NCBI RefSeq assembly: GCF_026340305.1
Contig: NZ_JAPEPI010000002.1
Coordinates: 2,790,001-2,854,000 of the forward strand
Length of the DNA stretch: 64,000 bases
Reading direction: 5' to 3'
Source: Streptomyces sp. NBC_01381
GTDB lineage: Bacteria > Actinomycetota > Actinomycetes > Streptomycetales > Streptomycetaceae
Below, one piece after another: positions 52,132-59,905 of the stretch. Position numbers and translations under genes: made by a program. Position 1 is the first letter of the stretch, and the number at the start of each line of letters is the position of its first letter. Under the pieces are notes generated by a model. That model had not been told where the DNA came from and searched no databases. It saw nothing but the letters and a program-made list of their open reading frames with translations.

Positions 52132-52506
52132 GTGGCGGCCCCGCACGACGGGCCATGGCTCGACGACGCGGCGGGACGACTCATCCGCCCCTACACGGTC
52201 AGCGGCGGGCGGACCCGGCCGACCACCCAACTCGACCTGCTGACCCAGGTGTTGGCCACCGGCGGCGCGCCGCCGCTCGGCCATCTGGGGCCCGAGCACG
52301 CGGAGGCGCTCGGGCTCTGCGCGGCACCCACATCGGTCGCGGAGATCGCGGCGCAGCTGAAACTGCCCGCCGTCGTGACCAAGGTGCTGCTCTCCGATCT
52401 CGTCGACTGCGGGGCGCTCACCCTGAGAGCCCCGGACTTCTACCACAACCCAACTGACCGGTCCCTGTTGGAGGCAGTGCTCGATGGATTACGACGACAG
52501 CTCTGA
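52132..52506 (+). CDS. cvnC: Conservon DUF742 protein (CvnC-type)
   Basis: A 124-residue DUF742 protein. The RLIRPYTVSGGRTRP N-terminus and the winged-helix-like remainder (TSVAEIAAQLKLPAVVTKVLLSDLVDCGAL) are diagnostic. GTG at 52132 was used; a TTG two codons earlier overlaps the previous stop. Its 3' end overlaps the GTPase gene by 23 bases. Its role in the conservon cascade is not defined beyond complex formation. Confidence 0.92.
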   Translation: MAAPHDGPWLDDAAGRLIRPYTVSGGRTRPTTQLDLLTQVLATGGAPPLGHLGPEHAEALGLCAAPTSVAEIAAQLKLPAVVTKVLLSDLVDCGALTLRAPDFYHNPTDRSLLEAVLDGLRRQL

Positions 52507-53080
52507 CCCCTTCCCCACCGCACTGAAGATCTTGGTCGCGGGAGGTTTCGGGGTCGGCAAGACGACCTTCGTGGGCGCGGTGAGCGAGATCGCGCCGCTG
52601 AGCACGGAGGAGCTCCTCACGACCGTCAGCGAGGGCACCGACGATCTGTCGGGCGTCGAGAACAAGACCACGACCACCGTGGCCATGGACTTCGGCCGCA
52701 TCACGCTCGACCCCGCGCATGTGCTCTATCTCTTCGGCACGCCCGGCCAGGAACGCTTCTGGTTCATGTGGGACGAGCTCTCCGAAGGCGCGCTCGGCGC
52801 GGTGGTGCTCGCCGACACGCGCCGCCTCGAGGACTGCTTCGCGGCCGTGGACTTCTTCGAGCAGCGCGGCATGGGATTCATCGTCGCCATCAACGAGTTC
52901 GACGGCGCCCACCGCTATGAACCCGAGGAGGTGAGGTCCGCCATCGACCTCGATCCCCAGGTGCCCGTCGTGCGCTGCGACGCGCGGATCTCAAGCTCCG
53001 GCATCGCCACGCTCCTCACTCTCGTCAAACACCTGCTCGCCCACGCCCCGACCGCACCGAGCCACGGAGCCCACACCTGA
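52484..53080 (+). CDS. cvnD: Conservon GTPase (CvnD-type)
   Basis: A 198-residue small GTP-binding protein. The P-loop is GGFGVGKT at 20-27, with a G3-like FGTPGQERFWFMWDEL segment and a guanine-specificity region in VAINEFDGA that departs from NKxD. This departure is common in the conservon/MglA-like branch. It cycles between nucleotide states to relay signals from the sensor ATPase. It is fully embedded in the operon by overlaps at both ends. Confidence 0.94.
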   Translation: MDYDDSSDPFPTALKILVAGGFGVGKTTFVGAVSEIAPLSTEELLTTVSEGTDDLSGVENKTTTTVAMDFGRITLDPAHVLYLFGTPGQERFWFMWDELSEGALGAVVLADTRRLEDCFAAVDFFEQRGMGFIVAINEFDGAHRYEPEEVRSAIDLDPQVPVVRCDARISSSGIATLLTLVKHLLAHAPTAPSHGAHT

Positions 53081-53649
53081 TGTACGACCCGACCGCGCAT
53101 CTGCTGCTCACTCCCGTCGACAAGGAGGCGCCGACCCGGGTGCGGCGGCTGCGCAGGCTCGGCATCGGGCTGCATCCCGACCGCGCGTTCGACGCGTTCG
53201 CCGACCGGCTCGCCGAGGTCACGGCGGCGCCGTACTCCATGGTCAACTTCATCGACGAGAACCGGCAGTTCTTCGCGGGACTGCACACCCCGGACAGCAC
53301 CGGATCGGGCAGCGAACTCACCGCCGCGGCGGCCGCGGAGGGCGCGGCGTGCCGCTACATGGCCCGCGACCACGGCTACTGCCCGCATGTGGTCGTACGC
53401 CGCAAGGCCCTCGTCCTGGAGGACGTCTGCGACTATCCGCGGTTCGCGGGCAATCCCGTCGTCGACGAGATCGGGATCCGCTCCTATCTGGGAGCCCCGC
53501 TCATCGACCGCACCGGCACAGCGCTCGGCACGGTCTGTGTCGTGGACGTCGAGCCGCGCCCCTGGGGCAGGTCGGGCCTGGAGACGATCAAGGCGATGGC
53601 GGCGGAGCTGATCGAGCAGATCCACCGGCGGGAGGACGGCGGGATCTGA
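53080..53649 (+). CDS. GAF-domain protein in the conservon effector position
   Basis: A 189-residue cytoplasmic protein with one GAF domain over most of its length (VTAAPYSMVNFIDENRQFFAGL ... CRYMARDHGYCPHVV ... GIRSYLGAPLIDRTGTALGTVCVVD). The start codon overlaps the cvnD stop (TGATG). Many conservons carry a cytochrome P450 here; this one has only a sensor-type GAF protein. It may bind a small molecule or redox cofactor and receive or feed the GTPase signal. Its stop lies in the first copy of a 44-base triple repeat. Confidence 0.88.
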   Translation: MYDPTAHLLLTPVDKEAPTRVRRLRRLGIGLHPDRAFDAFADRLAEVTAAPYSMVNFIDENRQFFAGLHTPDSTGSGSELTAAAAAEGAACRYMARDHGYCPHVVVRRKALVLEDVCDYPRFAGNPVVDEIGIRSYLGAPLIDRTGTALGTVCVVDVEPRPWGRSGLETIKAMAAELIEQIHRREDGGI

Positions 53650-53774
53650 CGCTCACACCTCCAGTACGTCCCCGTCGGGGAAGCGTGATCTGACGCTCAC
53701 ACCTCCAGTACGTCCCCGTCGGGGAAGCGCGATCTGACGCTCACACCTCCAGTACCGCCCCGTCGGGGAAGCGG
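53643..53774. repeat. 44-base tandem repeat, three copies, carrying the 3' end of the DUF2264 gene
   Basis: Copies start at 53643, 53687 and 53731 with GATCTGACGCTCACACCTCC and differ at only a few bases. The third copy is the genuine end of the minus-strand DUF2264 gene, including its stop. The other two repeat the last ten codons (RFPDGDVLEV) and stop beyond it. Each holds CCCCG-T-CGGGG, so the array may also work as a terminator between converging genes. Confidence 0.9.
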
Positions 53775-55630
53775 ACGCGGGCGCGGTCGCCGTCCACCGC
53801 GCAGGAGATGGACTCCCGCAACGCCGTGGGCAGGACGGTGTCCTGGGACAGCGCGACGAGCGTGACGTGGACGCTTGCGCCGCCCGCGTGGCCGGCGCGG
53901 GTCAGATACGGAGTCGCCGAGTGCGGGCCGAACGCGTTCGCCGCCACCTCGCGGGCGATGCCCGCCTCTTCGTCCCAGCCGTGGAGCGCGACGACGGCGC
54001 TGGTGAGGCCCGATTCCGTACGGGTGAGGGCCCAGCCGGGTCCTCGCTCGGCGTACGGCCGGGTCCCGTCGGCCACGGCGTAGCCGCCCTCGCGGACCGT
54101 CACGCCCGCCGGGGCCTGGACCCGGTGGACGCGGATCTCCCACGGGCCGTGCAGCACGCTGGTCGTCTCGATGGGGAACTCACCGTCGAAGCCCGGAAGT
54201 TGTACGTCGTGGCGGGAGGCGGCGGTGCGTTCCGCGCAGCTCAGCGGGTGGATCCGGCGGCGGCGGGACGGAGTGCCGTCCGGCGCGAGCAGCGCGAGGT
54301 GGCCGTCCACCGTCCGGTGCCATGCGCGCGGCGCCGTCTCGGGGGCGGTCGCCGTGGAGTAGCCGAACTTGGCGTAGTGCGGGTCGTCGGCCGCGGGGCC
54401 TTCGAGGGGGTTGTGATCGCTGCCGTGGTTGACGAGGCGGACGATGCCGTCGTGCCGCGTGCCGTGCAGCAGCCAGCCGGGCTCGGGGAGCGCCGTGTAC
54501 TGGTCGGACTCCTCGACGGGGAGCGGCAGTTCGCGCTCCGTCCACACGGGATGGTCGGCGGGAAGCAGCAGGCCGAGGAAGCCCTTGCTGGCCCAGTACG
54601 GCGACGCCGGACCCGAGTAGGCCTGCGTCGAGGGCAGGAACGTGCCGTACCAGCCGAGCGGAAGCAGCCCGCGCTCGTCCGGGACGCCGCGCTCCACGAA
54701 GTGCCGTGCGGTGCCGGAGGCGAGCCGCCGGGTGAGGCCGGGGGCCAGTGGTGTGCAGTCCGCGAGGGCGCCCATCCAGACGGGCGCGGTCGCCGCGAAG
54801 CGGTAGGTGAGGGAGCGGCCCTGGTGGACGGGGGCGCCGTCGGCGCCGAAGAAGTGCGGGTAGGCGGCGAGGAATTGGTACAGCCGCTCGCGGTAGACCT
54901 TGCCTCGCCCGCCGTCCTCCTCCGCACCGGCCATCCGCGCCCACAGCAGCGGGTACAGGTGCATCGCCCAGCCGATGTAGTAGTCGAAGTTGCGCCCGTC
55001 GCCGTCGCTGTACCAGCCGTTGCCGCGGTACCAGTCCTCGATGCGGTCCAGGCCGCCGCCGATGTCCGACCGGCTGTGCGGGGCGCCGACGGAGGCCAGG
55101 AACTGTTCGGACACCACCTGGAAGAGCCGCCAGTTGTTGTCCCAGGTCTTGCCCCCGACGAAGCCGGAGAACCAGTCGACGACCCGCTCCTGGACCCGGG
55201 GGTCGAGCCTGTCCCAGATCCAGGGGCGGGTCTCGTGCAGCCCGATCGCGATGGACGCCGCCTCCACCATCTGCTGGGAGCAGTCGGTGAGTTCGGGCCA
55301 GGCCTCGCCGCCCGCGACGTCACGGTCCGTGCCCGTTGTCAGACCCTGCGTATAGCGTTCTATGAGGTGAGGGTCCACCTCACCGCCGGCTCCGGCGATC
55401 CGGAACGAAGCGAGGAGAAATGACCGTGCGTACCCTTCGAGCCCGTCCGACACGACCCCCGACCAACTGCCCCGGCCCGGCAGGCGGTACTGCGCGAAGT
55501 TCGGCGTCGCGTACGGGACGAGCGCCGCCAACTGCCGGTCGGCGAGCGCCTCCCAGTGCGACCGGGTCCAGCCCGTGAGCGGGGACAGGACGCGGTCGGT
55601 GGGCGGCAGGGTCAGGTGCGGTGCGGGCAT
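53741..55630 (-). CDS. DUF2264 domain protein (heparinase/unsaturated-glycoside-hydrolase-like alpha/alpha barrel)
   Basis: A 629-residue protein with no signal peptide. The N-terminal half (TGWTRSHWEALADRQLAALVPYA, WDNNWRLFQVVSEQFLASVG, GWYSDGDGRNFDYYIGWAMHLYPL) is the DUF2264 alpha/alpha-toroid that resembles polysaccharide lyases and unsaturated glucuronyl hydrolases. The C-terminal half is a beta-sandwich. It may process oligosaccharides in the cytoplasm. The start ATG at 55630 is 20 bases from a short repeat, and the 3' end is tandemly triplicated. Neighbours with M60 and Gfo/Idh/MocA functions suggest a host-glycan or polysaccharide theme. Confidence 0.85.
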   Translation of the reverse strand: MPAPHLTLPPTDRVLSPLTGWTRSHWEALADRQLAALVPYATPNFAQYRLPGRGSWSGVVSDGLEGYARSFLLASFRIAGAGGEVDPHLIERYTQGLTTGTDRDVAGGEAWPELTDCSQQMVEAASIAIGLHETRPWIWDRLDPRVQERVVDWFSGFVGGKTWDNNWRLFQVVSEQFLASVGAPHSRSDIGGGLDRIEDWYRGNGWYSDGDGRNFDYYIGWAMHLYPLLWARMAGAEEDGGRGKVYRERLYQFLAAYPHFFGADGAPVHQGRSLTYRFAATAPVWMGALADCTPLAPGLTRRLASGTARHFVERGVPDERGLLPLGWYGTFLPSTQAYSGPASPYWASKGFLGLLLPADHPVWTERELPLPVEESDQYTALPEPGWLLHGTRHDGIVRLVNHGSDHNPLEGPAADDPHYAKFGYSTATAPETAPRAWHRTVDGHLALLAPDGTPSRRRRIHPLSCAERTAASRHDVQLPGFDGEFPIETTSVLHGPWEIRVHRVQAPAGVTVREGGYAVADGTRPYAERGPGWALTRTESGLTSAVVALHGWDEEAGIAREVAANAFGPHSATPYLTRAGHAGGASVHVTLVALSQDTVLPTALRESISCAVDGDRARVRFPDGAVLEV

Positions 55631-55649
55631 GGTGGGGTCGGTGCTCCCT

Positions 55650-55697
55650 ATTCGCGGTAGGTGATGGCCGGCGTCATTCGCGGTAGGTGCCGGCGTC
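55650..55697. repeat. Imperfect duplication of the 3' end of the M60 gene
   Basis: ATTCGCGGTAGGTG occurs at 55650-55663 and 55676-55689, each followed by a CCGGCGTC. The right copy is the true end of the M60 gene (…GTYRE, stop at 55674-55676). The left copy repeats ITYRE and a stop after a 26-base shift. Confidence 0.8.
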
Positions 55698-57002
55698 GAC
55701 GGTCGGCTTGGGAAGGCCGAGCGCGGCGATGCGCGCCTTGCCGGACGCGGTGATCGGGAAGCGCCACTTGGTGACGAAGAACTCGGAGAGGTCGCGTCCC
55801 GTGGCCCGGCTCGCGTACACGGCGAGGTTGTCGTAGCGGTCCGCGTCCGTCGCCGAGTTGGGGTTGTCGGTGCGGATCAGCTTGTGCAGTTCGGGCCAGA
55901 CGCCGGTGCCGAAGGCGAGCCGCAGCTGCCAGAGCGGCACGAGCTTCTGCCATACGTCGAGCGTGGCGTAGTCCGTGCCCGAGTCGCGGGCGGTGAAGGC
56001 GCGGTCGTACACGTCCTTTCCATTGGCGTCCTTGGTGAGCAGCCGTGAGGTCTGGCCGAGGGTGCGCTGCGCGGCGAGCGAGTAGAGGTTGCAGGTGACC
56101 TCCGTGAGCGCGCCGGGCTTGTAGGCGAACTGCTGATGCTGGTGGCCGAGTTCGTGGTACATGCCCCAGCCGCCGGTGCGCAGTCCGTTCACACCCGCGA
56201 TGTACGTCATCGCGCCGCTCGGGTAGCCGGTGTAGCCGTGCGTCGCGTAGGCGCCGACGCCCGATGCGACCTTCGTGACGTTCACGAAGTGGTACGGCAG
56301 CGGATTGCGGGCGTGGGTGCCGGTGCTGCCGCTCAGTCCGCTGAAGGTCGCGTGGGAGGTGAGGAGCTGTTCGTAGGTGTCGAGGAGCGTGGCGTGGTTC
56401 TCGGCGCGGTACTGCAGGGCGGTGGCGCGGGAGAGCGTGACGATGGCGTGCGCGGACCGCAGCTGCACATATCCGGCGGCCGTCGCCGAGTCGAGCTGGG
56501 CCTGGAAGGAGGCCTCGGAGGTCGAGCCGTGCGTGAAGGTGGGCATCGGCACGGAGCCGGTACCGATGGTGACCGTGGCGCGCTGGCCGCTGCCGGTCAT
56601 CGTCAGGTGGAGCGGGCCGCCGTGCGGGTCCGTGACGGTGTTCGCGCCGGCCTTGAGGGTGTAGGAGCGCGGGGCGTTGGGGGTGGCGTAGTGGTCGGGG
56701 ATGCCGACGTACAGGGTGGGCAGGACGCCGTCCGGGGCCGAGACGGTGACCGTGACGGGGGTGCCGGCGGGTGCGTAGGCCGCCGTGGTGAAGAAGTCAC
56801 TGGCGCGCTGGGCGGCGCCGAGCCGGATGCGCTGGGGCTCGGCGGAGACGCGGGCGGTGAGGTTGACGGTGACGGCGGCGCGGGGCGCGGCCTTCCGGCG
56901 CGCGGCGGTGACGGCCCGCGCGGGCGAGGGGAGCAGGGCGGCGCCGCTGGTGAGGGCGGCCAGGCCGGTGAGGACGGTACGGCGGGGCGGAGTGGATCTC
57001 AT
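55674..57002 (-). CDS. Secreted M60-like metallopeptidase
   Basis: A 442-residue exported protein. The N-terminus has a twin-arginine signal (PPRRTVLTGLAAL) with a likely cleavage after ARA near residue 30. The zinc site is HELGH (His283, Glu284, His287), followed by a downstream Glu in GALTEVTCN, matching the HExxH-x(8-28)-E pattern of M60 enhancin/mucin-type peptidases. The N-terminal 150 residues are beta-rich. The family cleaves glycosylated proteins, which suits the neighbouring carbohydrate-active genes. Its 3' end is followed by a short duplication. The G-rich tract lies immediately upstream, so its promoter must be in or beyond that region. Confidence 0.9.
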   Translation of the reverse strand: MRSTPPRRTVLTGLAALTSGAALLPSPARAVTAARRKAAPRAAVTVNLTARVSAEPQRIRLGAAQRASDFFTTAAYAPAGTPVTVTVSAPDGVLPTLYVGIPDHYATPNAPRSYTLKAGANTVTDPHGGPLHLTMTGSGQRATVTIGTGSVPMPTFTHGSTSEASFQAQLDSATAAGYVQLRSAHAIVTLSRATALQYRAENHATLLDTYEQLLTSHATFSGLSGSTGTHARNPLPYHFVNVTKVASGVGAYATHGYTGYPSGAMTYIAGVNGLRTGGWGMYHELGHQHQQFAYKPGALTEVTCNLYSLAAQRTLGQTSRLLTKDANGKDVYDRAFTARDSGTDYATLDVWQKLVPLWQLRLAFGTGVWPELHKLIRTDNPNSATDADRYDNLAVYASRATGRDLSEFFVTKWRFPITASGKARIAALGLPKPTVDAGTYRE

Positions 57003-57433
57003 GGTGCAGTCCTTCGAGGGGGGATCGGCTGGGGTGGATCAGGTGGTGCGCTGGTGGGGGCGGGTGCGGGTGCGGGTGCTGGTGCGGTTACGTCCGTCCG
57101 CGGTGGCTCGACGGGGCTGCCGGGTATCTGGGCGGCTCCAACGGAGGCCGGCTGGTGAGGGCAGGCGCGGGTGAGGGTGGTGGCGTGGACGGGGCGGGTG
57201 GCGGTGTCGGGTGGGGGGTGTCGAAGGGGGCGGGGCCATGAGTCGGGCGCGCGGGGTGCGGGTCGGGTGAGGCGGGGTGTGGGTCGGGGTGCGGGTGCGG
57301 GTCGGGCGAGCCAAGGCGTGGGTCGGGGCGCGGGGTGCGGGTGAAGGTCGGGCAGGACGAGGCGTGCGTCGGGGCGCGAGGTGCCTGTCGGGTGAGGCGG
57401 GGCGTGTGGCGAGCGGGGCGGGGCGGTTGGGCC
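57003..57433. repeat. G-rich low-complexity tract
   Basis: A 430-base stretch built of GGGTGCGGGT, GGTCGGG and GGCGGGG variants on the plus strand, with no gene I can support on either strand. Long frames cross it only because stops are scarce. Many runs of three to four G could form G-quadruplexes. It lies between the M60 start and two gene remnants. Confidence 0.7.
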
Positions 57434-57550
57434 GGGGTCACCGCATGGCCGCCGTGTGTGAATGGCTGCGCGAGCCTCGACGCAGGGCGGTCGGGTTGGG
57501 GTCACCGCGTGGCCGCCGTGTGTGAATGGCCGCGTGAGCCCTCGACGCGG
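57434..57550. repeat. 64-base-spaced duplication carrying the 3' end of a minus-strand gene remnant
   Basis: A block of about 52 bases starting GGGGTCACCGC at 57434 recurs at 57498 with a handful of differences. The right copy contains the end of a minus-strand frame (HSHTAATR, stop at 57502-57504). The left copy reads HSHTAAMR and a stop in the equivalent frame. Confidence 0.8.
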
Positions 57551-57621
57551 ACGGTGACGACGGTGCGGCGGCCCGGCGTGACGGTCACGGTGCCATCGGC
57601 GCGGATGACTTCCCGTACGGG
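57502..57621 (-). pseudogene. 3' remnant of an unidentified minus-strand gene
   Basis: Forty codons on the minus strand (PVREVIRADGTVTVTPG ... HSHTAATR, stop) have the third-position G/C bias of real Streptomyces coding DNA and a beta-rich pattern like the last strands of a carbohydrate-active enzyme. Upstream coding is replaced abruptly by a plus-strand gene fragment at about 57620. It is therefore a truncated end with no start. I do not recognise the family. Confidence 0.5.
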
Positions 57622-58559
57622 GAAGGGGATTACACCGACGCCGTGGGCATCTGGGCCGGATACGAGGCCGGTTCGGTCGTCGACCACAACACCATCGACG
57701 ATCTGCCCTACTCGGGCATCTGGGTGGGCTGGGGCTGGAACCAGCCCGAGGCGCAGAAGTCCGTCCTGCGCGACAACCGGATCACGAACAACCGGATCAC
57801 GAACGTGATGCGCGTCGAGCACGCCCAGCACGACGGCGGCGCCATCTACACCCAGGGCGCCCAGCCCGGCACGGTCGTCTCCGGCAACTACATCAACCGC
57901 TCCGCCTACGGGAACACCGAGCGGGACGGCAACGGCATCTACCTTGACGAGCAGTCCTCGTACATCCGCGCCGAAGGCAACGTCATCACCCGCATCGGCT
58001 ACAAGTGGGTCTCCAACTGGGCCGATTACGGCATCCAGAACCGCGCCACCGGCAACTGGGCCGACACCGACGCGCCGGCACTCTCGGGCACCGGATCGAC
58101 GATGCAGGACAACCACACCGAGGTCGACCGGCTGCCCGCACAGGCGCGCACGGGGCGCCGGCCGAACAGCTCCGCCCGGACCTCGCACGTGCCGGCACGG
58201 CGTCCCAGTCCTCCACGGACGGTGCCGCCGATGCGGCGTACGCGACCGACGGGGACACCTCCACCGACACCCGCACGCTCTCCGAACCGGGCGCCTGGTG
58301 GCAGGTCGACCTCGGCGAGGCGCGGCGGGTGGGACAGGTCGAGGTCTGGAACAACACCGCCATGACCACCGCCGATTTCGACGTGCAGCTCGCGAGGGCC
58401 GCCGACTTCGCCGACGCCACGACGCTGCACGTCACCGGACGATCATTGCGGCCCACACTCCTCGACACGGACGCGGAAGCCAGATACATAAGGATCAAGC
58501 TCACCGGCACGGGACCCGTGGCACTCGCCCACGTACTCGTGCATCCTGCACGTACATAG
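57622..58559 (+). pseudogene. Truncated, frameshifted right-handed beta-helix protein with F5/8-type C domain
   Basis: The frame from about 57622 reads a beta-helix repeat region (SVVDHNTIDDLPYSGIWVGWGWN; NYINRS; GNVITRIGYKWVSNWADYGI) with no start or N-terminus. It continues to QART at about 58152, where a GGGG run shifts the frame. In the next frame APAEQLRPDLARAGTASQSS leads into a discoidin/F5/8 type C domain (WWQVDLGEARRVGQVEVWNN ... RYIRIKLTGTG). One extra G would restore a continuous chain. Intact relatives are secreted polysaccharide-active proteins. It is broken at the 5' end by a junction with the minus-strand remnant. Confidence 0.8.
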
Positions 58560-58603
58560 GCAACACCCGCACCCGCACAGGTATTTGTACGGAAAGGCAC
58601 ACC

Positions 58604-59788
58604 ATGACCGACCTCCGTCTAGGCGTCCTCGGCTACGGCTTGCGCGGTTCGCTCGCCCGCACCGCGCACCGGCCCGGCGCGGGCTCCCGCGTCACCGCGC
58701 TCGCCGACCACGACGTGACCGCGCGGACGGAGGCGGCTGTGGCCTTCCCCGGCGCCCTGATATCCACCGACCACCGCAAGGTCGTCGAGGACCCCGACGT
58801 CGACGCCGTCGTGATCCTCACCCCCGACCACACCCACGCACAGCTCGCCTGCGAGGCGCTGCGCGAGAAGAAGCCCGTCTTCGTCGAGAAGCCCCTCGAA
58901 ATCGGCATCGAGGCCTGCGACGAGATCCTGCGGACCGCCCACGAGACCGGAACGCGCCTCTACGTAGGCCACAACATGCGCCACATGCCCGTCGTCAGGC
59001 TGATGCGCGACATCATCGGGCGCGGCGAGATCGGCGAGGTCAAGACGGTCTGGGTGCGCCATTTCGTCGCCTACGGAGGCGACTGGTACTTCAAGGACTG
59101 GCACGCCGAACGGCAGCACACCACCAGCCTGTTGCTCCAGAAGGCCGCCCACGACATCGACGTACTGCACTGGCTCGCGGGCGGCTACGCCCGCCAGGTG
59201 CAGGCGCTCGGCGACCTCATGGTCTACGGCGACAACCCGCACCGCCGCGCGCCGGGCGAGCCGAAGTCCGACGACTGGTACACCAAGGACGGCCACTGGC
59301 CGCCGCACACCCAGCGCGACCTCAACCCCGTCATCGACGTCGAGGACGTATCGCTGGTCAACATGCGCCTCGACAACGGGGTGTTGGCGTCCTACCAGCA
59401 GTGCCACTTCACCCCCGACTACTGGCGCAACTACACCGTCATCGGTGACGCGGGCCGCCTGGAGAACTTCGGCGACGGACCGGGGGGAGTGGTGAAGGTC
59501 TGGAACCAGCGGCGCTCGTCCTACCGCCCCGAAGCCGACGCCGAATACCCGGTGCCGGACGCCCAGGACGAGGGCGGGCACGGCGGCTCCGACCCGCTGC
59601 TCATCGACGAGTTCGTCCGCTTCGTACGCGAGGGCGGCCGCACCGACACCTCGCCGGTGGCCGCCCGGATGGCGGTCGCGGCGGGCGTGCGCGCCACGCA
59701 GTCGCTGAGGGACGGGGGCACGCCGAGGGAGGTGCCGGCGCTCGCCCCGGAGCTGATCGCCTACTTCGAGCGCGGCCAGGAGAGGTAA
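58604..59788 (+). CDS. Gfo/Idh/MocA family oxidoreductase
   Basis: A 394-residue NAD(P)-dependent sugar oxidoreductase. The N-terminal Rossmann motif is LGVLGYGLRGSLAR, EKPLEIG is the conserved catalytic-lysine region, and the HDIDVLHWLAGG segment holds a likely active-site His/Asp. The C-terminal domain is alpha/beta. It probably oxidises or rearranges a sugar or inositol derivative. It starts 44 bases after the broken beta-helix gene with AAAGG upstream of the ATG, so it may have been the cytoplasmic partner of that secreted enzyme. Confidence 0.92.
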   Translation: MTDLRLGVLGYGLRGSLARTAHRPGAGSRVTALADHDVTARTEAAVAFPGALISTDHRKVVEDPDVDAVVILTPDHTHAQLACEALREKKPVFVEKPLEIGIEACDEILRTAHETGTRLYVGHNMRHMPVVRLMRDIIGRGEIGEVKTVWVRHFVAYGGDWYFKDWHAERQHTTSLLLQKAAHDIDVLHWLAGGYARQVQALGDLMVYGDNPHRRAPGEPKSDDWYTKDGHWPPHTQRDLNPVIDVEDVSLVNMRLDNGVLASYQQCHFTPDYWRNYTVIGDAGRLENFGDGPGGVVKVWNQRRSSYRPEADAEYPVPDAQDEGGHGGSDPLLIDEFVRFVREGGRTDTSPVAARMAVAAGVRATQSLRDGGTPREVPALAPELIAYFERGQER

Positions 59789-59789
59789 C

Positions 59790-59853
59790 GGCCCGGGCCT
59801 GAAGGAAAGCTGCGGCGGCGCTTAAGAAATCCTCGATGGACCGGGGCGCCGCC
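59790..59853. terminator. Palindrome and hairpin between the oxidoreductase gene and tdh
   Basis: GGCCCGGGCC (59790-59799) directly follows the oxidoreductase stop, and GGCGGCGC (59814-59821) pairs with GCGCCGCC (59846-59853). Position suits a terminator before the tdh-kbl operon. Confidence 0.4.
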
Positions 59854-59905
59854 GTAGGGAAGATTCCTGTGTCGTCGGTGGAAGCAGTGACGTACGACGG
59901 GAGCC

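Noticed and set aside
53643..53774. The triple 44-base repeat as a CRISPR array
   Set aside because: Copies are directly adjacent with no variable spacers and include a gene end; no cas gene is nearby.
57088..57505. Minus-strand Pro/Arg/His/Thr-rich frames across the G-rich tract
   Set aside because: Translations are simple repeats of PTRTPH type produced by the G-rich DNA; there is no start with a ribosome site and no domain.
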